Positions 55,399 to 64,000 of a DNA stretch of 64,000 bases are shown piece by piece. Within the stretch, counting starts at the first letter, position 1. The number at the start of each line of letters is the position of its first letter. The translations under genes were made by a program, and so were the position numbers. The notes beneath the pieces were generated by a model that was not told the origin of the DNA, did not search any database, and saw only the letters and a list, made by a program, of their open reading frames with translations. The stretch comes from Fabrea salina (taxonomy: Eukaryota; Ciliophora; Heterotrichea; Heterotrichida; Fabreidae), in NCBI GenBank assembly GCA_022984795.1, contig JALIHJ010000038.1, positions 1 through 64,000 of the forward strand. The letters run 5' to 3'.

Positions 55399-55992
55399 CT
55401 ACTCCATATCTTCTTTAGAAACTTCAGCTTCGGAGGCCCTTCCTTCTTCAAAGAGCTCCTTCCCAGTCTTCCTTGCCCAAACTTCTTCGTAAGTAAGAGA
55501 GTTCACGCAGATTTGGTTCCTGCGCTTTTCGTCAAGTTCTCTACGAATTTCTTCTTGCTCAGCAAAGTAAGCTTCTCGCCAAGACGTGAAGGACTCGTAA
55601 GTCACAGGAGTGAAAGTGGAGTAGGTTTTTTTCTCTTCTTGGGGGACTGCTTCTTGTGTTTCTTCTTGGGAAGTTTGTTCATTCAGCCACTCTTTGATAG
55701 CGTCAATTATGTCAAAGATCATAGGCGACCCTATATCTTTTTCAATCACGTCGTTGATGTAAGGCTTGACTTCTTCTGCTTTTTCTGGTGAAAGACTGAA
55801 CAAGGGCTTAATTGAGTAGTTAGGGGGTTCGTTGGGGTATTCTTGCGTGTAGTAAACTGAAAGTCTAAGGCCTATTGGCTCCTCAGAGTCGGGCAGAACC
55901 TGTATGTCGAAGGCAGTGTCTGAGTGCTGTGTGAGAATGTCAGGGTATATGCTGTTTAAAGCCTCTATTTCGTCTGTTTGTTCTTCGTTCAT
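55399..55992 (-). CDS. RWD-domain protein, RWDD1/Gir2-like
   Basis: A 197-aa protein. The N-terminal RWD domain (~1-110) has the usual DEIEALNSIYPD and YPNEPPNYSI, the latter containing the family YPxxxP. The acidic linker is followed by TPVTYESFTSWREAYFAEQ and KTGKELFEEG, the C-terminal signature of RWDD1/Gir2. These are partners of the DRG GTPases, and Gir2 binds Gcn1 in translation control. Ends in TAG. Confidence 0.9.
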   Translation of the reverse strand: MNEEQTDEIEALNSIYPDILTQHSDTAFDIQVLPDSEEPIGLRLSVYYTQEYPNEPPNYSIKPLFSLSPEKAEEVKPYINDVIEKDIGSPMIFDIIDAIKEWLNEQTSQEETQEAVPQEEKKTYSTFTPVTYESFTSWREAYFAEQEEIRRELDEKRRNQICVNSLTYEEVWARKTGKELFEEGRASEAEVSKEDME

Positions 55993-56047
55993 TATTTACT
56001 TATTCCAAGGTTACTCAGTTAGTTACTTTAAAAGCCATTGAATTATA

Positions 56048-56941
56048 ATGATTTCGAGTTTGGTGGAACCGATACTTCAGAAGTGCCGAAAAGCTGAGTT
56101 CTACAGAACTAAAGACCAGATCTCGTTTGTTTTCAATACCCTGAGACTAGGCTTAGCAGCTTACCTTTTAGGAAGATGGCCTTGTTTCTACCCTACATTC
56201 AATATTGTGTCGGCACTTATATTTTTGCCGATTAGAATAGCCCACTACAGCTACATACGCTGGCACTACACCCTTATAGACTTTTGCTACTACGCTAACT
56301 ACATGGTCATTATCCACCAATACTTCTACCCGGAAAGTATTTTCCTTCATAACGTTTCGTTCGCATTTTCTTTCGGACCGATACTTATGGCAGTTTTAAT
56401 GCTCCAGAATGCAGTGGTGCCTCACTCCTTCGACAAGATAATCAGCAACTACACCCACATAGGGCCAGCTTTAAGCTTGATCGCAGTCCGGATTAACACA
56501 TGCCAAGACTACCCTATTCTGCCTGCATTTCCTTTTTGGGAATACATGGCTTACTCTACAGGGTGTTACTTACTTTGGGCTGTTCCTTTTTACTTCATTA
56601 CTTTTGTGCTTGCTTACGAAAGCAACATAAAGAACAATAATGTGACGCTTTACGGGTTTCTTATGGCTACGAGAAAGAACACCTTAAGTCATAGTTTTTG
56701 TGGAATGTTGGGTGAAAGGTTCAGGCCTTTAATGTTTATGCTTGAGCATTTTCTCTTTGCTATTGGAACCTTTCCTTTAACATATATTTTCATTTCAAAT
56801 GTTCACCTTTGTATAAGCTCTTTGGTATTGGCTTTGAGCTATGGTATTTGGAACGGGGCTACTTTTTACGTGAGTTACATGCCCAAGAAATACGAAAAGA
56901 ACTTACAAGCTATAGAGGACTATGGTAGTAAATTCAAATAA
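56048..56941 (+). CDS. GPC1: Glycerophosphocholine acyltransferase GPC1-like
   Basis: A 297-aa, eight-TM protein of the GPC1 (DUF2838) family, which acylates glycerophosphocholine to lysophosphatidylcholine in the ER. Matching stretches are KDQISFVFNTLRLGLAAYLLG, IRIAHYSYIRWHYTLIDFCYYANY, SFAFSFGPILMAVLMLQNAVVPHSFDKI and SNYTHIGPAL (each read in part). The polar, His-containing WHY and HSFDK segments inside TM stretches are characteristic. Confidence 0.85.
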   Translation: MISSLVEPILQKCRKAEFYRTKDQISFVFNTLRLGLAAYLLGRWPCFYPTFNIVSALIFLPIRIAHYSYIRWHYTLIDFCYYANYMVIIHQYFYPESIFLHNVSFAFSFGPILMAVLMLQNAVVPHSFDKIISNYTHIGPALSLIAVRINTCQDYPILPAFPFWEYMAYSTGCYLLWAVPFYFITFVLAYESNIKNNNVTLYGFLMATRKNTLSHSFCGMLGERFRPLMFMLEHFLFAIGTFPLTYIFISNVHLCISSLVLALSYGIWNGATFYVSYMPKKYEKNLQAIEDYGSKFK

Positions 56942-56977
56942 TATCAAAGTAAGCAATTAATCTTCGTCAAGCTAAAA

Positions 56978-57815
56978 ATGAAATATGGTATGGACTCTGA
57001 GCTCCTAGACCTCTCGGAAGATGAACCTAGATGGGACTCTGAGGAGTCCCTGTCTGGGGGACATGGCACGGAGGATGAAGACTCAACTCAAGAGTACATA
57101 TTTGACGACGATGAATCACACTACGACGATATACAACCTTTTGAGTCATCAGAGGAAAAACCGCTCGACGAAAGCAGCGAACTATCAGAAGATGACGAAC
57201 TCTACCTCGCTTATCAGATGCCCTGGAAAAGAACCAAGACTTCTTCCTGTACAAGGGGCCTACTACAAAATGGCGCGAAAATATGGGAGCCCTACGTCTT
57301 CACCCGGGGAAAGTTCGACAGAAGAAGAACTTTACTCAGATGACGACAGCTTCCAGTGGGACGAAGACTTAGACGAAATCTTTGACCCCAGCAAAGACCC
57401 ACTAGAAATGATAGCAGAAATAGTGGTTAAAATCCAAGAAAAGCGCGAAAACAAAAGAATGATGGAAAGACTGTTCGAGTCACCAATGATCAAGGACTTG
57501 CAGAAAATGGAACCTGAACTACCCGATGAAGAACTGGTCCTGATCCAGGAGAAAACAGAGCAACAAGAAAAGGGAAAAAAACTTGAAAACAAGCCAAAAA
57601 ACCAAAAAACAGCGAAAACTGAAGAAAGACTACCTGAAAACTTGAAGAAACAAAAAGAACCAAGACAACAACCGAGAAGAAAAATTCAGGAACTCACGCA
57701 AAAAGTAAGAAAGGAAACACTACTGCTCTGGATTAAAAGCAAGATCAAAAAACGACACAAAAACACGAGACAACAAGAAAAAGCACGAGAAAGAAAAAAG
57801 CAGCAAACACCCTAA
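56978..57815 (+). pseudogene. Acidic/basic repeat-encoded protein, two frames
   Basis: The frame opens at ATG 56978 with an acidic stretch (SELLDLSEDEPRWDSEESL, DDDESHYDD). After a shift of one base near 57200-57260 it continues with KYGSPTSSPGES, a second acidic block (STEEELYSDDDSFQWDED) and a very Lys/Gln/Glu-rich C-terminus ending at 57815. No GT...AG pair of 15 or 16 nt fits the shift. It is joined to a (TAAA)n-tailed 3' end shared with the subtelomeric repeats, and repeat copy A has the same acidic-to-basic order (TEEEKYSDDQWSEDSD, then AKYGREPG). This suggests a mobile-element protein, possibly nucleic-acid binding through its tail, not a host gene. Confidence 0.45.
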
Positions 57816-57904
57816 GAACGAAACACCCAACCGAAAGCGACGACCCACTAATTCAACTCAGAGGCCTAGGCGGCTTGTACCAGCTTTAATAAATAAATAA
57901 ATAT
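57816..57904 (+). mobile_element. (TAAA)n-tailed repeat, copy C 3' end
   Basis: The stretch GGCCTAGGCGGCTTGTACCA then GCTTTAATAAATAAATAAAT closes the repeat copy that carries the acidic/basic frame. It matches copy D at 2 kb almost exactly and copies A and B more loosely (GGCTTGGTAAC). It is about 56 kb from the telomere, so the family is not confined to the subtelomere. The next 130 bp up to the channel gene hold nothing I recognise. Confidence 0.6.
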
Positions 57905-58036
57905 TAAAGGAAGCCTTCTAAGTTTCTGGGTTAAAAAGTTGGTCCCTTGGTTTTGACCGGGATTTCAGAATGGTTCGCATTCTTATTGTAAAGGATTTCA
58001 CGTGAAAAAAAACTCATCCGCTAACCGCGATAATAA

Positions 58037-61000
58037 ATGGTTGAAAAAGAAAGCGCACTTCTAGCAGAATATTCCCTTGCAAATGACCACAAAGAACAAA
58101 TGATTGAAGAATTAAACCAAATAGTAAAGAACCTACAACTTTCGGTCGTCATAAAAAAGCACACTGATGTCGTAACTGCTCTAGCAACAATTAAAGGGTA
58201 CTTGATATCCGGAGCTGCTGACAATACCCTCAAGATATGGGACACTGAGTCCTTACAAGAAATAGCTACTCTTGAGGGGCACACTGGGGCCGTTCTTTCT
58301 TTAGCTGAATTCAATGGTTGGATAGCCTCTGGTTCATATGACAATTCAATCATTCTGTGGGATTGTGAAACAGGAGAGAAAATAGACGTTTTTGAAGGCC
58401 ATACGGGCGCAGTAGAGTCCTTGGTCATTATCAAAGGCTATTTAGCATCTGCTTCCTGGGACTATACAGTTGGACTATGGGATATTAACAGAAGGAAAGC
58501 GGTTTTTCTTGAAGGACACACCAACAGCGTCAATTGCTTAGCAGTGGCAAATGGCTATCTAGCATCCGGGTCTGACGATAAAACAATTAGACTGTGGGAC
58601 GTTGAAGCTCAGAAAAAAATAGCTATTCTCAAAGGTCACACTGACATCGTGGAGTCCCTAACAGTGACTGATGAGTACTTGGTATCGGGCTCCAAAGACA
58701 CCACAGTCAGACTGTGGAACATTGAAACGTACCAAGAAGTAGGCATTCTCGAAGGCAACCCTGGTTCCATTCGTGCCTTGATATGGTTAGATGGATACTT
58801 AGCTTGTGGGTCTACTGATAGCACAATCAGACTATGGGACATAGAAGCAATTAAAGAAGTAGCAGTTTTAGAAGGACACACCAACGGAGTGATTTCATTA
58901 ACAACGATAAACGGATACTTAGTTTCTGGATCCTGGGACAACGACATAAGGTTTTGGGAAATTCATAGTGGGAAAAAAGTAACAGTCTTCAGAGAAGATA
59001 GCGACTTCATAAGGTCTTTAACGGAAGTAGATGGAGTCTTGGTTGCTGGATTTGGAAACAAAATGAAGATATTGAACACCACTACTGGAAGATTTGAAGC
59101 CACGATTGAAGGACATACTGGGACCGTGCGTTCTCTAGCGCCACTCAAGGGATACTTAGCTTCTGGGTCTTTTGATAGTACCATTAGGATCTGGGATGTC
59201 GATAGGAGGGAGCAAATAGCTATTCTTGAAGGGCACAAAGGTGCTGTGACCTGCTTGGCAAGAGTGGGGAAATGGCTGGCGTCTGGGTCCAACGATGAAA
59301 CCATAATGATATGGGCTATGGATACAGGAAAGCAATTAGCTGTTTTCAAAAAGCACACCGAAAAGGTTAACTGCTTAACAGCAATTGGGGAGTACCTTGC
59401 ATCTGGGTCTGACGATAAAACAATCAGAGTATGGGATATTGAAGCAGAGGAGCAAGTAGCTGTTTTGGTAGGCCACACTGATGACGTTAATTGCCTGATC
59501 GAGATCGAAGGCTACTTGGTATCTGGCTCCGTAGACAAAACAATTAGAATATGGGAAGTAGAGACAAGACGGCAAGTACACATTCTTCGAGGGCATACCA
59601 GTGCTGTGACTTGCTTAGCGAGAGTTGGAAGTAACTTGGCATCTGGTTCTCAGGATAGCACCATCATGATATGGAACATTGCAGAAGAAAAGGAGGTGGC
59701 TGTTATCAAGGAACATTCAGACACTGTGTTCTGCTTAACAACAATTAGTGATTACTTAGTGTCTGGCTCCTGGGATAAAACAATTAGACTTACAAAACTT
59801 ACGTACGATTACAGGTACCTTCCTGGAGCTACTATTGGAATACATTCCCTTAAGACTTTGGCCACCAGAAGATCTGCTAATTACCACCCAATCATTAACG
59901 AAATAACAATAGCCTCTCAAAGAATCAACATCCTCCACATTCTCGCTTACCAAGGAAGAGACATAGTCCTTAGAGAGGCACTTGAGCATGGATGCCATTT
60001 TATAAAGTCCTCTGAAGGAAAGTCGCCTCTAACTATAGCTCTTGAGCAAGAAAATGAAAGGTGTGCCGAAGTAATACTTGAACATATAGGAGGCTTAAAA
60101 AACAAGGAAAGGCAGAAAGCTATGCTTATGAAAATCCACAGCGATCTTCCAAAAGTCATACGAACAAATTCAGTTTATACAGAAAAAGTTCTTAAAGCAG
60201 CTACTTCTAACTTCATAGATTCTATCAGAATAAATCAAGTACCCGTGTACACCAATACTCCAAATCCATTATTCGCAAGGCCGGAGTCTCATGCAGATTT
60301 CAAAGATGTTAGGATAGGCCATACCAAAATGGGATTCAACTTCTTAGGAGGTTCAGATAACAGCATAGACTTGATGAAGGCTCTTGAAAGCACTGAACGT
60401 TCAGAATGTCTGCGTAGTGACCTAGTTCAAACTTTGGTGGGTTATAAGTGGAATAGGTTTAAGTGGATCATCTGGTTGTTAGGGTTTTTGAAGTTGGCTA
60501 GCGTGGGACTCCTCATGGGAATTACTTTTTTTAGAAGCACTTCTAGTAAAGAAGTACTTATGTGGACCTTCTTGGGAATCAACCTTTTTTTTGCTTTTTT
60601 TGAATTGGTCCAAGTATTTTCTACTAAGCTTGAGTATATTTACTCGCTCAGAAATTACCTAGATGTTATAAGATTGGCTTTAGGCTTTATATTGGGAGTA
60701 CTGTCTTTGGTATCTGAATTTGACAACTTTAACTCAACTAACATTTTAACAATAACTACGAGTTTGCTTTTCTGGCTTGAAGGAATTGCTGCATTCGAAG
60801 TATTTAGCTCTACAAGGTCTTACGTGCTGCTGATTGAAGAAGTCATTAAGGACATAAGAGGATTTTTGTTGATACTAGTATACTTTGTGACTGCTTACTG
60901 TGCTTTGATCGGAACTACAACTAGCTCAGACTTTTCAGACACTTTTAAGCTATCCTATGATCTTCTACTGGGAGACTTCAGCAGTTCAGAACTCGATGAT

Positions 61001-61372
61001 GTGCAGTGGTTTGTGTTTGTGATTGGTTCAATAGTGAATTTAATTATTCTGCTGAACCTGCTGATCTCAATTATCTCTGACTCCTTTGACAGAATCAACG
61101 CTCAGCAAATGGAGTCAGAAACTAGAGTCAGGTTGGGACTGGTATTGGAGATAGAAAACACAATGTTTTGGAACAGAGACAAGGAAGAACTAACGTACCT
61201 TTCCTTCATAAACGAATACAGAAACGAAGAAGCTCAAGAAGAGTGGGAAAGTAGAATCAGTGAGCTGCAAAAAGACAACCAAGAAATCAAAAACAAGATT
61301 GAAGAGAACTCAAAAGAAATCAAAAAAGTCTCAGAAAAAATCGACAACCTACTGAGTACTTTAACTAACTAA
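58037..61372 (+). CDS. WD40-ankyrin-TRP-like channel 2
   Basis: A 1111-aa paralogue of the gene at 28943. Fourteen WD40 repeats (~39-585), the number for two seven-bladed propellers; repeats 6 and 8 are degenerate (LEGNPGSIRALI, FREDSDFIRSLT). Ankyrin-like repeats lie at ~630-690 (INILHILAYQGRD, GKSPLTIALEQEN). Six TM helices run from ~805; the pore loop is YDLLLGDFSSSEL (~973) and S6 LIILLNLLISIISDSFD, a clear TRP signature. The coiled-coil tail is shorter than in copy 1. Codon use is more varied than in the neighbours. The start is ATG 58037 (GATAATAAATG). Confidence 0.88.
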   Translation: MVEKESALLAEYSLANDHKEQMIEELNQIVKNLQLSVVIKKHTDVVTALATIKGYLISGAADNTLKIWDTESLQEIATLEGHTGAVLSLAEFNGWIASGSYDNSIILWDCETGEKIDVFEGHTGAVESLVIIKGYLASASWDYTVGLWDINRRKAVFLEGHTNSVNCLAVANGYLASGSDDKTIRLWDVEAQKKIAILKGHTDIVESLTVTDEYLVSGSKDTTVRLWNIETYQEVGILEGNPGSIRALIWLDGYLACGSTDSTIRLWDIEAIKEVAVLEGHTNGVISLTTINGYLVSGSWDNDIRFWEIHSGKKVTVFREDSDFIRSLTEVDGVLVAGFGNKMKILNTTTGRFEATIEGHTGTVRSLAPLKGYLASGSFDSTIRIWDVDRREQIAILEGHKGAVTCLARVGKWLASGSNDETIMIWAMDTGKQLAVFKKHTEKVNCLTAIGEYLASGSDDKTIRVWDIEAEEQVAVLVGHTDDVNCLIEIEGYLVSGSVDKTIRIWEVETRRQVHILRGHTSAVTCLARVGSNLASGSQDSTIMIWNIAEEKEVAVIKEHSDTVFCLTTISDYLVSGSWDKTIRLTKLTYDYRYLPGATIGIHSLKTLATRRSANYHPIINEITIASQRINILHILAYQGRDIVLREALEHGCHFIKSSEGKSPLTIALEQENERCAEVILEHIGGLKNKERQKAMLMKIHSDLPKVIRTNSVYTEKVLKAATSNFIDSIRINQVPVYTNTPNPLFARPESHADFKDVRIGHTKMGFNFLGGSDNSIDLMKALESTERSECLRSDLVQTLVGYKWNRFKWIIWLLGFLKLASVGLLMGITFFRSTSSKEVLMWTFLGINLFFAFFELVQVFSTKLEYIYSLRNYLDVIRLALGFILGVLSLVSEFDNFNSTNILTITTSLLFWLEGIAAFEVFSSTRSYVLLIEEVIKDIRGFLLILVYFVTAYCALIGTTTSSDFSDTFKLSYDLLLGDFSSSELDDVQWFVFVIGSIVNLIILLNLLISIISDSFDRINAQQMESETRVRLGLVLEIENTMFWNRDKEELTYLSFINEYRNEEAQEEWESRISELQKDNQEIKNKIEENSKEIKKVSEKIDNLLSTLTN

Positions 61373-61454
61373 AAAGCTTGAGGCAAAACTTATAGTTATG
61401 TTATGCCTAACTAGTTTGGTCTCAGTTAAAAGAAACAGGCCTAACTTAAACTCA

Positions 61455-62642
61455 TTAGTGATGCTCATTTGGATACTCAGGGGCTGCATGGATGGTTTTG
61501 ATATACACACCAGAGTGGTTTTGACGGTGGCCTTCCCAAGCAAGGTACCTTCCTGGGTACTCAAAGAGTGTGTGATAGGTGAACTGCCGAAAAGAATGCG
61601 AAGCTTGGCCTTCCACGTCGCTGATTTCCCCGTCTTCAAGGTTTTCGACTTGTTCAATTTGGGTTTCTTTGGGACTTGGCTTTTGAGCCTCAAAGGCCTT
61701 TACTACTTTTTCAAGCAACTTTATGCTTTTTTCAGGGTCCATTTCGGGCTTTCTGCCGTTGGTTAGTGAAGAGTAAATTGAGTGGTAAACTCTATCAGGC
61801 CGCTTGAAGATAAAGGAGTAGGGGTGGAGGTCGCACCTTCCATCCAACTTAAGACGCGAGTAGTTTTTCAAAACCTTTTCAGCAGCTTCGTGGCTCTTCA
61901 TAACTGCTAAGGTGCACAACTCGCCCGAAACCATTCTGGGAGGTTCTATGCGTGCTGCTAGTTCGCCAAATCTGTGTCTTAGACTCTCTATTGTAATGTT
62001 GCGTCTGAGTCCTCTGAGGATTAAACCTGTCCACTCCAAATTTGGCTCTAAAACCCTGTTTATGAACCACCTCACGCTAATGTTTTGCTGGGCTCCTGGG
62101 ATTCTGTATATCACTGAGTTCAGGAGACCTTTTTCTTCGTAGCCTCTCAAACGGTCGTAAGTGGTTTTTGCCTCCGCATAGCAACGGAAGTAAGCAATAG
62201 CACAGTGTATGAAGTTGCCAACTGAGAAAAAATCTACGTTGTGAACCCGGACAAGCCCAGGACTGAGCTTAGTAAGTACTGAAAGCAACATGTGGTGGGT
62301 CATATGAGAGTCTAAGTTGAAAAAAATCAGTGCCGGAAGGTGAAATGAGTGGGCTTCAGCCTCAACTGTGATGTTGGTGTTGTGGGAGTCCAAAATGGTT
62401 TCTGTTACTTTGCGCACTGAAGGAAAGCGAGGTGCGTCTTCAGAATCCTCGTCACTCGTGGGGGGTTCCAGCAAGACTCGAGGGTCTGGCCCTACGTCTC
62501 TGTAAGCTTCGCGAGATGATAATAACCCTAGACGTGGCCTTTCGCATCCCTGCAGTTTCCCTATCAAGCTCGCAGTGTTGACTTCTTTGAAATTGCTTTT
62601 AAAACTTTCTAAGAAACTAGATAACTCTGTTTTTTCTTCCAT
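61455..62642 (-). CDS. RNA-binding protein with two RRM-like domains
   Basis: A 395-aa protein. RRM-like folds at about 95-165 (LPALIFFNLDSHMTHHMLLSVLTK, in part, with VDFFSVGNFIHCAIAYF) and about 190-270 (WTGLILRGLRRNITIESLRHRF, with ELCTLAVMKSHEAAEKVLKNY). Canonical RNP1 aromatics are incomplete in both, so RNA binding is inferred from the fold pattern. The C-terminus ends in an unusual Tyr/His-rich stretch. Convergent with the channel gene over 82 bp. No close family recognised. Confidence 0.65.
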   Translation of the reverse strand: MEEKTELSSFLESFKSNFKEVNTASLIGKLQGCERPRLGLLSSREAYRDVGPDPRVLLEPPTSDEDSEDAPRFPSVRKVTETILDSHNTNITVEAEAHSFHLPALIFFNLDSHMTHHMLLSVLTKLSPGLVRVHNVDFFSVGNFIHCAIAYFRCYAEAKTTYDRLRGYEEKGLLNSVIYRIPGAQQNISVRWFINRVLEPNLEWTGLILRGLRRNITIESLRHRFGELAARIEPPRMVSGELCTLAVMKSHEAAEKVLKNYSRLKLDGRCDLHPYSFIFKRPDRVYHSIYSSLTNGRKPEMDPEKSIKLLEKVVKAFEAQKPSPKETQIEQVENLEDGEISDVEGQASHSFRQFTYHTLFEYPGRYLAWEGHRQNHSGVYIKTIHAAPEYPNEHH

Positions 62643-62783
62643 CTCAAATATTTAATAATCTACTCCAGTTAAATCCTTAAGATTATAAATGGTCCAGTTC
62701 CCTGGAGAGTTGGGCTAGTTTGTTTTCATATTTACTAGAGTTATTGGTGCTTTTGCATACCTTTGAAATACTTCAATATAAAG

Positions 62784-63995
62784 ATGAGAAGAGGAAGAAG
62801 AAGAGGCAATGACACTCCTATGGTAAAGCTTTCGAAGCTCTTGTCTTGGGCTTTGCGTCACGGAGCTCAAGACCTTGGACTCAATATGACTCCAGAAGGT
62901 TATGTGAGTTTATCAGAACTTTTGTCCAAACACCAGTTTTCCAACTATACTATTAAACAAGTAAGAGAGGTAGTTGAAACCAACGACAAAAAACGCTTCA
63001 AGCTCACGGAGCAAGCAGGGGAACTGTGTATACGCGCAAACCAAGGCCACACAATAAACTCAGTAAGTGAAGATAAATTGCTCAGGGAAATCACTGACTT
63101 CAATGAGTTCCCTACAGTTATCCACGGAACAACTAAAAGTGCTTTAACCAGTATTTTGAAAAGAGGTTTGTTCAGAATGAATCGGAACCATATTCATCTA
63201 GCAGCTGGAATGCCTGGACAAGTTATTAGTGGAGCAAGGGCTAACTGCAACGTGTTCATTGAAGTAAACATGCCTTTGGCAATGCAGGAAGGAATTAAGT
63301 TTTATGTTTCAGATAACAACGTAGTGCTTACAAGTGGGGTTAGTGGATTCCTGCACCCTAAGTACTTTAAAAGCTTAATAGTAGACGGAGTACACAAGGA
63401 GCCCAACTACGGTTCCCAGTTCCTGGACCTAGACTACATTTTGGTGCTGGACTTTGAGGCTAACTGTCTGAGAACAGGAAGAATGCCTTGTCAAGAAATA
63501 ATTGAGTTCCCCGTTCAAGCACTAAACTGCAGAACACTAGAAGTAGAAAAAGTATTTCACTCCTACGTGCTTCCTGAAGTGGTTCCAGAAATATCAGAAT
63601 TCTGTACAGAACTTACAGGAATCACTCAAGAAACAGTAAAAGACTCCCCTACAATCAAAGAAGTTTTATCTAGTTTTGATGAGTTTTTAAGCAACTTTGT
63701 TGGAACCAACTTTGCTTTTTTGACTTGTGGAGACTGGGACTTAAAAACCTGTTTGCCCAAAGAGCTTTCTTACAAAGGAATTCCTGTTCCAAGTTACTTC
63801 GACAGATGGATCAACTTGAAAAAAGTAATGCCACTAGGCCGAGGAATGATGGAAGCCCTCAAAGCCCTTAACATAGAACACCAAGGAAGACATCACTCTG
63901 GAATAGATGACGTTAAAAACATCACAAAGTGTGTAGTTGCCCTTGTTCAAGCTGGAGTGCAAATCTTCGAAGACGACTTTTCACACAGAGTTTAA
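62784..63995 (+). CDS. Tpt1-ERI1 fusion: tRNA 2'-phosphotransferase and exonuclease
   Basis: A 403-aa fusion. Residues ~10-195 are a Tpt1/KptA NAD-dependent RNA 2'-phosphotransferase: SKLLSWALRHGA (first catalytic Arg), RANQGHTI (second), VIHGTT, then HIHLAAGMPGQVISGAR and GFLHPKYF. This enzyme removes the 2'-phosphate left by tRNA ligation. Residues ~215-400 are a DEDDh exonuclease of the ERI1 type: LVLDFEANC, IIEFPVQALN, FCTELTGITQ, LTCGDWDLKTCL and HHSGIDDVKNI (His/Asp of motif III). ERI1 trims histone mRNA, 5.8S rRNA and small RNAs. Start at ATG 62784; the upstream in-frame TTG is not a start. All catalytic residues look present in both halves. Confidence 0.93.
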   Translation: MRRGRRRGNDTPMVKLSKLLSWALRHGAQDLGLNMTPEGYVSLSELLSKHQFSNYTIKQVREVVETNDKKRFKLTEQAGELCIRANQGHTINSVSEDKLLREITDFNEFPTVIHGTTKSALTSILKRGLFRMNRNHIHLAAGMPGQVISGARANCNVFIEVNMPLAMQEGIKFYVSDNNVVLTSGVSGFLHPKYFKSLIVDGVHKEPNYGSQFLDLDYILVLDFEANCLRTGRMPCQEIIEFPVQALNCRTLEVEKVFHSYVLPEVVPEISEFCTELTGITQETVKDSPTIKEVLSSFDEFLSNFVGTNFAFLTCGDWDLKTCLPKELSYKGIPVPSYFDRWINLKKVMPLGRGMMEALKALNIEHQGRHHSGIDDVKNITKCVVALVQAGVQIFEDDFSHRV

Positions 63996-64000
63996 TAAAA

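Noticed and set aside
57800-57840. Interstitial telomere-like words (ACACCCTAAGAA) here and near 1930 minus
   Set aside because: A single 8-base match is expected by chance about twice in 128 kb of both strands. No tandem array is present and the two positions are not equivalent within the repeat.

Overview
The window is one end of a chromosome from a heterotrich ciliate, most likely a Stentor-like macronuclear genome. The first ~197 bases are a telomere of 8-base CACCCTAA units, the unit reported for Stentor and Blepharisma. The rest is packed with mostly intronless genes separated by 0-90 bases. The three introns that can be shown directly are all exactly 15 nt. Trp is TGG throughout the intact genes, so the Blepharisma code (UGA = Trp) does not fit. 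None of the 40 intact genes ends in TGA.

Bases 1-10000 are a subtelomere. In order: telomere, a reading frame cut off by the telomere, a glutathione S-transferase, copies of a short repeat with (TAAA)n tails, a small unknown gene, a YKT6 SNARE, a 6-kb LamG/cysteine-rich membrane protein gene, and a LINE-like remnant. Every gene here is interrupted by one-base length changes, often in homopolymers. They are either decaying or poorly sequenced.

Bases 10068-28540 hold an intact relative of the 6-kb gene (IPT, PA14, cysteine-rich, LamG, multi-TM), an N6-methyl-AMP deaminase-like protein, V-ATPase subunit C, TMCO1, a P-loop GTPase, a double cNMP-binding protein, two helical-repeat proteins, the ciliary protein CFAP52 and the mRNA 3'-end factor Pcf11. 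The one large gene-free gap that follows (28538-28942) contains three nested hairpins and may encode a structured RNA.

Bases 28943-57000 carry a WD40-ankyrin-TRP-like channel, PARN, an O-methyltransferase, a Bap31-like protein, an NDR/LATS kinase, a short-chain reductase, a RING E3, MAK16, a TBC/TLDc protein, two more helical-repeat proteins, an NDK-domain protein, an FKBP-TPR immunophilin, a ZIP transporter, a UBA-like kinase, CCDC93, a two-repeat Myb, NDUFAF6, an RWD protein and a GPC acyltransferase.

Bases 57000-64000 hold a further repeat copy with an acidic/basic reading frame, a second WD40-ankyrin-TRP-like channel, an RRM-like protein and a fusion of tRNA 2'-phosphotransferase (Tpt1) with an ERI1-type exonuclease. 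There is no operon logic. Notable groupings are RNA biology (Pcf11, PARN, MAK16, Tpt1-ERI1, RRM protein, helical-repeat proteins) and membrane sensing (two WD40 channels, the large LamG receptors). The items most worth a second look are the WD40-TRP channels, the Tpt1-ERI1 fusion, the hairpin locus, zero-length gene spacing and the missing UGA codon.
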